Below are positions 57,828 through 64,000 of a DNA stretch of 64,000 bases, piece after piece (position 1 is the stretch's first letter; every line of letters starts with the position of its first letter). Origin of the DNA: Nakamurella lactea DSM 19367 (GTDB taxonomy: Bacteria > Actinomycetota > Actinomycetes > Mycobacteriales > Nakamurellaceae). A program made the position numbers and the translations under genes. The notes beneath the pieces are model-generated. The model saw only the letters and a program-made list of their open reading frames with translations, was not told the DNA's origin and did not search any database. The DNA is taken from positions 62,001 through 126,000 of the forward strand of contig NZ_AUFT01000012.1 of the NCBI RefSeq assembly GCF_000426645.1. Reading direction: 5' to 3'.

Positions 57828-58166
57828 ATGAGCGCACGAGGCCTGCGCGTCGTCCCGCAGGACGGGACCGCCACCGTTGCAAATTCCACCGACTGGACCA
57901 CCCGCGCGGTGTGCGCGAATCAGGACCCGGACCTGCTGTTCGTCACCGGCGCGGCCCAGCGTGACGCCGCCCGGATGTGCCATGGCTGCCCGGTCAAGCT
58001 CGAATGTCTGGCCGATGCGCTGGACAACCAGGTCGAGTTCGGTGTCTGGGGCGGTCTCACCGAGCGTCAGCGGCGGGCAATCCTGCGCAAGTGCCCGGAC
58101 GTGACCAGCTGGTTCGACGTGCTGAGCCAGGCCCGCGACGACTCCACCGCGGCCACTGCCGGGTGA
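57828..58166 (+). CDS. whiB: WhiB-family iron-sulfur regulator (WhiB4-like)
   Basis: 112 aa. Four iron-sulfur cysteines (C29, C51, C54, C60), the GVWGG turn at 72-76 and a basic C-terminal helix (TERQRRAILRK). Redox- or NO-sensitive regulator partnering with the primary sigma factor. ATG 57828 with GAAGGGG upstream. By neighbourhood (ponA2 on one side, Rv3680-like ATPase on the other) it is the counterpart of mycobacterial whiB4. The divergent gap 57594-57827 holds the promoters; no further fold recognised. Confidence 0.94.
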   Translation: MSARGLRVVPQDGTATVANSTDWTTRAVCANQDPDLLFVTGAAQRDAARMCHGCPVKLECLADALDNQVEFGVWGGLTERQRRAILRKCPDVTSWFDVLSQARDDSTAATAG

Positions 58167-58169
58167 AGC

Positions 58170-59258
58170 TCACAGGCTGATCGCGCGTAGGTCGGCAACG
58201 TCGTGCACGTCGGTGGGCAGGGCCGGGATCTGCCGGATCGGCAGGCCGGCATGTGCCCGGGTGACCCTGGTCAGCATCCGCCGCTCCTCGGCGTTGATCG
58301 CCAGCAGTTTGCCGTGCACGGCCAGAACGCCGGCGGTCAGCGGGTCGGTCTCGGCGATCGCCGAGATCCCGGCGTCAACGGCCGCGACCGTCAGCGACGA
58401 CAACGACGCCGGCAACGGATGGGTCCGGTTCATCACCAGGCCGGCCAGCGGCATGTGCTCCGCGCGCAACCGGTCGGCGAAGTAGGACGCCTCTCTGATC
58501 GACTCACCCTCCGGCGTCGCCACCACGATGAATCGGGTGCCGGGTTCGCGGAGCAGCTGATACGTCGCCTCGGCCCGTTCCCGGAACCCGCCGAACAGAT
58601 CCTCGAACAGCCGGACGAACTGGGTCGCGTCGGTCAGCATCTGACCGCCGATCACCGTCCGGATCGCCTTGGTGAACAGCGTCAGCCCGGCGCCGACGAG
58701 TTTCATCACGCCGCGACCCGGTGCCACCAGCAGCCGGATCATCCGACCGTCCAGGAATGACGAAAGACGTTGCGGCGCATCGAGGAAATCCAGGGCTGAT
58801 CGGCTCGGCGGGGTGTCGACGACGATCAGTTCGTAATCGCCGGTGGCCGACAACGTGCCCAGCTTCTCCATCGCCATGTACTCCTGGGTCCCGGAGAACG
58901 AGGTCGCGATGGTGCGGTAGAACGGATTCGCGAAGATCTGCTCGGCCCGCTCCTTGCTGGAGTGCGCGAGCACCATCTCGTCAAAGGTGCGCCGGGTGTC
59001 CAGCATCATCGCCCAGAGTTCGCCGGGCGCATCGAGTTCCACCCGGCGCGGGGTGTTGTCCAACTCGCCGAGGCCTAGCGACTGGGCCAGCCGTCGCGCG
59101 GGGTCGATGGTCAGCACCGCGACCTTCCGGCCGGCGTCGGCGGCGGCCACCGCCATCGCGGCTGCCGTGGTGGTCTTCCCGACACCGCCGGAACCGCAGG
59201 TCACCACCACGGTGGTGGCCTGATCGGCGACCAGCTCGCGCAGGCTCAGCTCCGTCAT
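58170..59258 (-). CDS. ArsA-like P-loop ATPase (Rv3680-like)
   Basis: 362 aa. Deviant Walker A CGSGGVGKTTTAAAMA at about residue 22, a switch-I Asp in ILTIDPARRLAQSLG and LIVVDTPPSRSALDFLD. Signal-recognition/ArsA superfamily. In mycobacteria the Rv3679-Rv3680 pair forms a complex linked to reactive-oxygen and glycerol stress. Convergent with whiB, stops three bases apart. ATG overlaps the stop of its partner (ATGA). Confidence 0.92.
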   Translation of the reverse strand: MTELSLRELVADQATTVVVTCGSGGVGKTTTAAAMAVAAADAGRKVAVLTIDPARRLAQSLGLGELDNTPRRVELDAPGELWAMMLDTRRTFDEMVLAHSSKERAEQIFANPFYRTIATSFSGTQEYMAMEKLGTLSATGDYELIVVDTPPSRSALDFLDAPQRLSSFLDGRMIRLLVAPGRGVMKLVGAGLTLFTKAIRTVIGGQMLTDATQFVRLFEDLFGGFRERAEATYQLLREPGTRFIVVATPEGESIREASYFADRLRAEHMPLAGLVMNRTHPLPASLSSLTVAAVDAGISAIAETDPLTAGVLAVHGKLLAINAEERRMLTRVTRAHAGLPIRQIPALPTDVHDVADLRAISL

Positions 59259-60316
59259 GGGCGCTCCCGGTCCAGCGTCACGCCCTGATCGGTGAGCATC
59301 TCGGAAAGTTCGTACAGCCCACCGAGATCGACGCCGTCGACCAGCCGGGGCAGGTTCAGCATCGGCAGTCCGGTGGTGGCCAGCTCCGACTCGAGCTCGT
59401 ACTCCCTGGTGACCCTGGCAGCGTGGTCGGTGGCCTGCTCGACCAGCGTCTTGAGTCCGGCCTGGTCGACCGTCAGGCCGGCGGCGGCCAACCCGTCGGC
59501 CACCGCGGCGGCGTCCAGGTCGCCGCCGGCCGCGGCGTCCAGCGCGTCGGCGGGCAGCAGTGGATCGGTCACGGCATTGACGATGATCGAACCCACCGGC
59601 AGGCCGACCTCACGCAGTTCGGCGATCGCCTCCAGGGTCTCGGTCACCGGCATGTCTTCCAGATGGGTGACCAGATGTACTGCGGTGGAAGGAGAATGCA
59701 GCAAGGTCGCTACCCCTTCGGCCTGCGAGCGGATCGGGCCGCGTTGGGCCAGGTCGGCCATCGCCACCGTCACGTTCAGGAAGGTGACGATCCGGCCGGT
59801 CGGCGGGCCGTCCATCACCACCGCGTCGTAGATCGGTTCGCCGCCGGCGGCGCGCCGGGTGACCGTCTCCTTCGCCTTGCCGGTGAGCAGCACGTCGCGC
59901 AACCCCGGAGCCAACGTGGTGGCGAACTCGACCGCACCCATCCGTTTCAACGCCCGGCCGGCCAGCCCGAGGTTGTAGAACAGCTGGAAGTACTCAAGCA
60001 GCGCCGCCTCGACGTCGACGGCCAGCGCCCGGACCTCGCCGCCGTCCGGGGCGACCGCGATCCGGGTCTCCGCGTAGGGCAGCGGCGGCAGGTCGAACAG
60101 CCGGGCGATGCCCTGTCGTTCCTCGACCTCGATCAGCAGCACCCGCCGGTTGCCGGCGGCCAGGGTCAACGCCAGTGCGGCGGCCACGGTGGTCTTGCCG
60201 GTGCCGCCCTTGCCCGTCACCACATGCAGTCGGGCCTGTGCGCTGGCGGCGGCCCAGCCCGGCACCACCGATTCGGCCGCGGCGGGTGCCGCCGGTGCCG
60301 GTTCTGCGGTGCTCAC
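59255..60316 (-). CDS. ArsA-like P-loop ATPase (Rv3679-like)
   Basis: 353 aa. Walker A VVTGKGGTGKTTVAAALAL near residue 33, VLLIEVEERQGIARLFD and AVVMDGPPTGRIVTFLN. Partner of the following ATPase; the overlap implies a fixed stoichiometry. GTG 60316, four bases after the small membrane-protein gene. Confidence 0.92.
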   Translation of the reverse strand: MSTAEPAPAAPAAAESVVPGWAAASAQARLHVVTGKGGTGKTTVAAALALTLAAGNRRVLLIEVEERQGIARLFDLPPLPYAETRIAVAPDGGEVRALAVDVEAALLEYFQLFYNLGLAGRALKRMGAVEFATTLAPGLRDVLLTGKAKETVTRRAAGGEPIYDAVVMDGPPTGRIVTFLNVTVAMADLAQRGPIRSQAEGVATLLHSPSTAVHLVTHLEDMPVTETLEAIAELREVGLPVGSIIVNAVTDPLLPADALDAAAGGDLDAAAVADGLAAAGLTVDQAGLKTLVEQATDHAARVTREYELESELATTGLPMLNLPRLVDGVDLGGLYELSEMLTDQGVTLDRERP

Positions 60317-60320
60317 CGGG

Positions 60321-60575
60321 TCAGCTCGCCAGCGCCATCACGGCGACCGCGACGGCCGGGCCGGCGACCAGGATCAGGCCGAGCCACCAGGGCAGCACCA
60401 GGACCAGCAGGAAGCCGATCGGCACCGCGATCGAGGCGATCGCCGGTGGCCGGGCCGCACGTGCGGTGCTCCACCCTTGCCTCTCCTTCAACGTGTCGAA
60501 CCACAGCAGCAACAGAATCACCAGCAGCACGGCCGCCACGGCCGCGGCCACCCATCGCCACCACTGCATGCCCAC
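60321..60575 (-). CDS. Small two-helix membrane protein
   Basis: 84 aa. Two hydrophobic helices (WVAAAVAAVLLVILLLLWF and IGFLLVLVLPWWLGLILVAGPAVAVAVM) joined by a basic loop (LKERQGWSTARAARP). GTG 60575, or ATG 60569. First gene of a tight three-gene unit with the two ArsA-like ATPases, so it may anchor them at the membrane; inferred from position only. Confidence 0.75.
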   Translation of the reverse strand: MGMQWWRWVAAAVAAVLLVILLLLWFDTLKERQGWSTARAARPPAIASIAVPIGFLLVLVLPWWLGLILVAGPAVAVAVMALAS

Positions 60576-60630
60576 CAGATTATGGGTCGGCCCGACCAGG
60601 GGCGCGATAGGCGTCCCGAAGCGGTCGACC

Positions 60631-60636
60631 TACAGT
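60631..60636 (+). promoter_or_regulatory. -10 box TACAGT, leaderless start of the DUF4177 gene
   Basis: TACAGT, six bases, then ATG 60643. Confidence 0.55.
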
Positions 60637-60642
60637 GGGCGG

Positions 60643-60813
60643 ATGAGCTCACCACAGGGCAGGCAGGCCTGGGAGTACGCGACCGTGCCGCTGCTGACCC
60701 ACGCGACCAAACAGATCCTGGACACTTGGGGAGAGGACGGCTGGGAGCTGGTCAGCGTCATTCCCGGCCCGAATCCCGAACAGCTGGTCGCCTACCTGAA
60801 ACGGGTGAAGTGA
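60643..60813 (+). CDS. DUF4177 small protein (Rv3678A-like)
   Basis: 56 aa: WEYATVPLLTHATKQILDTW … GWELVSVIPGP … LVAYLKRVK, the DUF4177 pattern. Stop overlaps the ATG of the RidA-like gene (TGATG). Function unknown. Confidence 0.85.
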   Translation: MSSPQGRQAWEYATVPLLTHATKQILDTWGEDGWELVSVIPGPNPEQLVAYLKRVK

Positions 60814-61283
60814 TGGGGAGCGAGAACGGCACCGTCGCCGACCGGCTGGCCGAGCTGGGCATCACCCTGCCGCCGGTCGCGGCCGCTGCCGGGTCCTACG
60901 TCCCGACGGTCCGCTCCGGCTCCTACGTCTACACCTCCGGTCAGCTGCCGTTCGCCGACGGCAAGCTGGTGGCCACCGGCAAGGTCGGCGCCGAGGTGTC
61001 GCCCGAGGACGCGAAGGCGGTGGCCCGGCAGGCCGGCCTGAACCTGCTGGCCGCGATCGACGCCGAGGTCGGGCTGGACAACGTGGTGCGGGTGGTGAAG
61101 GTGGTCGGGTTCGTCGCGTCCGCCGAGGGCTTCACCGGGCAGCCTGGCGTGGTGAACGGAGTGTCCGACCTGCTGGCCGAGGTGCTCGGCGAGGCCGGCC
61201 GACATGCCCGGTCCGCGGTCGGTGTCGCCGAGCTGCCGCTGGGCGCTCCGGTCGAGGTCGAAGCGATCGTCGAGGTTCGCTGA
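60813..61283 (+). CDS. RidA/YjgF-family protein (Rv3678c-like)
   Basis: 156 aa. The RidA fold of the longer actinobacterial subgroup: [56 protein letters not shown] and [20 protein letters not shown]. The arginine of [10 protein letters not shown] corresponds to the imine-binding residue of RidA, so enamine/imine deamination is plausible. Coupled to DUF4177 by overlap. Convergent with the MBL gene, ten bases apart. Confidence 0.92.
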   Translation: MGSENGTVADRLAELGITLPPVAAAAGSYVPTVRSGSYVYTSGQLPFADGKLVATGKVGAEVSPEDAKAVARQAGLNLLAAIDAEVGLDNVVRVVKVVGFVASAEGFTGQPGVVNGVSDLLAEVLGEAGRHARSAVGVAELPLGAPVEVEAIVEVR

Positions 61284-61292
61284 GCCGTTCGG

Positions 61293-62054
61293 CTATTCGG
61301 CCGGTCGGCTTTCGGCGACGGCGGTCAGGTTCGCCGCATGTGCCTGCGGCATGTCCGGGTTGGCCAGCCGTTCGTCATCGGCGTCGGTGCCGGCCGCCAG
61401 CGCATCCAGGTAGCGGCGGTCGGCCAGCCAACGTTCCATCGGTGCCCCGGTCGGCGATCCGTGCCCCGGCACCACGATCGCGGCCCGTTCGACGTACGGG
61501 CGTAGCGCGGTGAGACCGGCGTCGTAGGCCGCGAAGCCGGTCTCTTGCAGCAGTGGCAGTTCGAGGTCGCTGAGCATGTCGCCGGCCAGCAGCACTCGGT
61601 CGTCGGGTACCCAGAGCGCTGCGTGTCCGGTCGAGTGCGCGTTGTGGATCACCAACTCGCCCCAGGGCTCCAGGGTGTCGGTCGCGCTCACCCGGCCGAG
61701 TAAATCGGTCAGCTCGGTCGGCCAGCCCGGTCCGAGCGCCGTCAGCAGGGCCGGCCGTTCCCGCTCGGCCAGCGCGGTGGCGCCGGGCGACGCATACCGC
61801 GGCGAGGCGCCGAATCCCGGATGCCACAGCAGATGGTCGTGGTGCGCATGAGTGCTGAACCCGGCGGCCACCGTCAGTCCCGCGTCGGTGAGATCCGTTG
61901 CCAGGCCGGCCAATTCGGACGGCACCCAGGCCGGATCGACCAGCAACACCTCGTTGCTGCCGGGTCGCGAAACGACCGTGCTGGCGGTGGCGTACAACGC
62001 ACTGTGGCAGACCCGAACCGAGTCGGTGAGGTCGGTCCAATCGCGCTGCGTCAT
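61293..62054 (-). CDS. MBL-fold metallohydrolase (Rv3677c-like)
   Basis: 253 aa. Metal motif [16 protein letters not shown], Asp in [10 protein letters not shown], His in [12 protein letters not shown] and VVPGHGSPT. Hydrolase of the glyoxalase-II/RNase-type superfamily; substrate unknown. ATG 62054 lies six bases after TACCGT (62066-62061), so leaderless. Confidence 0.9.
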   Translation of the reverse strand: MTQRDWTDLTDSVRVCHSALYATASTVVSRPGSNEVLLVDPAWVPSELAGLATDLTDAGLTVAAGFSTHAHHDHLLWHPGFGASPRYASPGATALAERERPALLTALGPGWPTELTDLLGRVSATDTLEPWGELVIHNAHSTGHAALWVPDDRVLLAGDMLSDLELPLLQETGFAAYDAGLTALRPYVERAAIVVPGHGSPTGAPMERWLADRRYLDALAAGTDADDERLANPDMPQAHAANLTAVAESRPAE

Positions 62055-62105
62055 CCGGTAACGGTAGCTACTCGGCGACCCCGCCGCGCGCGGCGTCGCC
62101 GGCCC

Positions 62106-63092
62106 TCAACGTTCGCCCAGGAGTCCAGGTACCCGGGAACGGAGCACGGCCTCGGCTCCCTCGGCCAGTTCGGTGATCACGTCCGCTGCCGGTCGCGCCG
62201 CCGTGAGCAGCCCGACGGCCTGCCCGGCCAGGATGGGTGCCAGATCGTAGTTCCCGGAATCGACCGCGTCGGTCACCTGCCGGCGGGCCTCGGCGCCCGG
62301 CGGAAGGTGGTCGACCTTGTCGGCCCAGGCGTCGGTGAAGTCGTTGGCGAGCGTGCGCACAGGATAGTCCTGCGGCCAGCCGGGACGGAGAACCTGGTCG
62401 AACAGGGGAGACAAGACCGTTTGGTCCACCTCGGCCGCGCGCAGCCGGTCGCGAGCGGCATCGTCGAGCACGGCCTCCTGGCTGAGCAGCAGCGGAGTGC
62501 CCACCCGGGCGCCGACGGCCCCGGCGACCAGCACGGCCGCCAGCGCTTCGGGTGTTCCGATGCCGCCGGCCGCCAGCACGGGCACATCGACCTCCTGCCG
62601 CAGCCGCTGCAGCAACGGCAGCATGGCGACGGTTCCGGTATGTCCGCCGGCTTCGGTGCCCTGCGCCTCGATCAGGTCGACGCCGGCCGCCACCGCGTCG
62701 CGCGCGGCCTGCGGGTTGTGCACCTGCGCCGAGACGACGACACCGGCGGCGTGCAGCAGTTCCACGTCGCCGGGCCGGACCGGGCCGAACGACAGCGACA
62801 CCAGCGCCGGCCGCTGCGCGGCAGTCGCCGCCACCAGCTCCGGACGGCCGGGAAGTGCCCAGGCGGTCAGCCCCACCCCGAACGGCAGCGCCCCGTCGTC
62901 GCTCGCGATCCGCGCCTCGTCGGCCAGAAACTCGACGGGCACCTGGCTACCGATCCCCAGCATGCCCAGTCCGCCGGCCCGGCTGACGGCCCGGGCGAGC
63001 CGGCCGTGCGCCACTCCGGTCATCGACGCGCTGATCACCGGATGCCGGATGCCCAGCCGCTCGGTCAGCCACGTGTACAGCATGTGCGGCAT
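62106..63092 (-). CDS. Nitronate monooxygenase-like FMN protein
   Basis: 328 aa TIM barrel of the NMO/2-nitropropane-dioxygenase group: IRHPVISASMTGVA at the start, AGGLGMLGIGS, IEAQGTEAGGHTG (FMN phosphate and catalytic His region), VPVLAAGGIGTPEALAAVLVAGA and VGARVGTPLLLSQEA. ATG 63092, or 63083. No operon partner; 51 bases from the MBL gene. Confidence 0.9.
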   Translation of the reverse strand: MPHMLYTWLTERLGIRHPVISASMTGVAHGRLARAVSRAGGLGMLGIGSQVPVEFLADEARIASDDGALPFGVGLTAWALPGRPELVAATAAQRPALVSLSFGPVRPGDVELLHAAGVVVSAQVHNPQAARDAVAAGVDLIEAQGTEAGGHTGTVAMLPLLQRLRQEVDVPVLAAGGIGTPEALAAVLVAGAVGARVGTPLLLSQEAVLDDAARDRLRAAEVDQTVLSPLFDQVLRPGWPQDYPVRTLANDFTDAWADKVDHLPPGAEARRQVTDAVDSGNYDLAPILAGQAVGLLTAARPAADVITELAEGAEAVLRSRVPGLLGER

Positions 63093-63149
63093 CTTAACGG
63101 CGAGCCGTCCGCCCGTTGTTGTTGGCCGGCACTGGCTTAGGTTGATGGG

Positions 63150-64000
63150 GTGGCGAACTACCGGGATGTACCGGCGGAGCCGGGGACCGAGCGAGCCGAG
63201 ACGTCGACCTCGACCCGCGCACTGATCGTCGACCCGTCCGCGGACTCGAACATTGGCTTCGGGGAGGTAGCCACCCCGGTTGCCGGCCCGCATCAGATAC
63301 TCGTCGGAGTGCAGTACGCGGCCTTGAACTACGCGGACCTGAACAACGCCCGTTCGGGACGCGTGCCGGTCGGCGCGCCGCTGGGTCTGGACGCGGCCGG
63401 GATCGTCCTGCGGGGCGCAACGGACGGGTCGGGGCCGCCGCGGCGCAGCCGCGTCGTCCTCTTTGCGGACGGCGCGTTCGCGGAACGGGTCGCCGTCGAC
63501 GTTTCGGCAGTGGCCGAGGTTCCGGACGGTGTCGGACTTGCCGAGGCAGCAGCATTGCCGACGGCGGGCCTGGCCGCGCTCCGCTCGCTGCGCTCCGCCG
63601 GGGTCGGACCCGGCAAGCGGGTGTTGGTGACGGGTGCCTCGGGTGGAGTGGGACGGTACGCCGTGACACTGGCCGCACTGGCCGGGGCGTACGTCGTTGC
63701 TTCGGTCGGCTCTCCGGCGCGCGGCGACGGCCTCGCCGACGCTGGCGCAGACGAGGTGGTGGAGGGCATGGCGGGGATCAACGAACCCGTCGACATCGTC
63801 GTGGAGACGGTCGGTGGTCGCCAGTTGGTCAGGGCCTGGGAACTCCTTGCTGCCGGCGGCAGTCTGCAATCGATCGGGTGGACTTCGGCGGAGCCGGCCG
63901 TCTTCCCTCCCTACGCGACCGTTGGCCCACCCAAGACGCTCACGTCCTACGTCAATGAATTCGACGCCGCCGCCGACCTTGCCCAGTTGGTACGGCTGGT
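63150..64000 (+). CDS. Zinc-type alcohol dehydrogenase/quinone oxidoreductase-like protein (runs off the window)
   Basis: An open frame from GTG 63150 to the window end, 283 codons without a stop. GroES-like N-terminal domain (GEVATPVAGPHQILVGVQYA, NYADLNNARSG, LGLDAAGIV) and Rossmann domain VLVTGASGGVGRYAVTLAAL. Lacks the structural-zinc cysteines, so it belongs to the quinone-oxidoreductase branch of medium-chain dehydrogenases. TAGGTT at 63138-63143 with six bases to the GTG suggests a leaderless start. 3' end missing. Confidence 0.9.
   Translation, partial: MANYRDVPAEPGTERAETSTSTRALIVDPSADSNIGFGEVATPVAGPHQILVGVQYAALNYADLNNARSGRVPVGAPLGLDAAGIVLRGATDGSGPPRRSRVVLFADGAFAERVAVDVSAVAEVPDGVGLAEAAALPTAGLAALRSLRSAGVGPGKRVLVTGASGGVGRYAVTLAALAGAYVVASVGSPARGDGLADAGADEVVEGMAGINEPVDIVVETVGGRQLVRAWELLAAGGSLQSIGWTSAEPAVFPPYATVGPPKTLTSYVNEFDAAADLAQLVRL

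Overview
This is a high-GC chromosome segment from an actinomycete. The markers for that are a WhiB protein, two ArsA-like ATPases of the mycobacterial Rv3679/Rv3680 type, a class A penicillin-binding protein with PASTA, many leaderless gene starts and abundant GTG starts. From memory, the backbone follows the Mycobacterium tuberculosis order dnaX - amidase - ebfC - recR - leuA - ask - asd - Rv3683 - ponA2 - whiB4 - Rv3680 - Rv3679 - Rv3678A - Rv3678c - Rv3677c, with blocks of other genes inserted. A Nakamurella-like or related lineage is plausible, but the genus cannot be fixed from this sequence alone.

Layout. 1-3600: the tail of an unknown gene, a frame-broken SigG-like sigma factor and dnaX. 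3629-5215: a lower-GC insert with two orphan genes, bounded by two nearly identical copies of the metB 3' end. 5111-8502: methionine genes, namely metB under a SAM-I riboswitch, and metY with a CoA-binding protein gene. 8475-9545: a RlaP-type nucleotidyltransferase gene enclosed by 21-bp perfect inverted repeats and 61-bp direct repeats. 9551-17301: glyA and a five-gene oligopeptide-type ABC transporter. 17333-21157: an FMN-dependent GltB-like protein, an amidase, ebfC and recR. 21256-25910: a TetR/MFS pair, a kinase, a Nei-type glycosylase and a DUF2332 gene. 26155-28779: a frame-broken secreted serine protease and an ECF sigma/membrane-protein pair. 28960-32657: an apparent leuA-cupin-gdhA operon behind a leucine-codon attenuator. 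32894-36277: a Ugp-like sugar-phosphate importer without its ATPase. 36453-38791: lysC-asd. 38930-43385: two lipoproteins and a drug-efflux MFS/TetR pair with three operators. 43442-49881: a flavin reductase, an acyl-CoA synthetase, an S9 peptidase, an FAH-family hydrolase and a scramblase-domain protein. 49930-52079: tRNA-Pro(CGG), a YCII protein and a two-gene ABC exporter. 52154-54274: a DUF4157 protein with an ADP-ribosyltransferase-like C-terminal region. 54401-63092: the conserved ponA2/whiB block. 63150-end: the start of an NAD(P)H:quinone oxidoreductase-like gene.

How the parts relate. Metabolic genes for aspartate-family amino acids and one-carbon metabolism (metB, metY, glyA, lysC, asd), for leucine, and for glutamate (gdhA) are interleaved with cell-wall genes (amidase, M15 peptidase, ponA2). 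At least a dozen genes start 6-7 nt after a TANNNT box, which points to leaderless transcripts. Two families of short palindromic repeats recur between genes, and a motif from one of them is repeated in frame inside a lipoprotein gene.

The best leads for something new are the repeat-bounded RlaP cassette (8475-9545), the DUF4157/ADP-ribosyltransferase-like protein (52154-54274), the insert flanked by metB 3' ends (3629-5215), and the coding use of an intergenic repeat motif (39007-39222).
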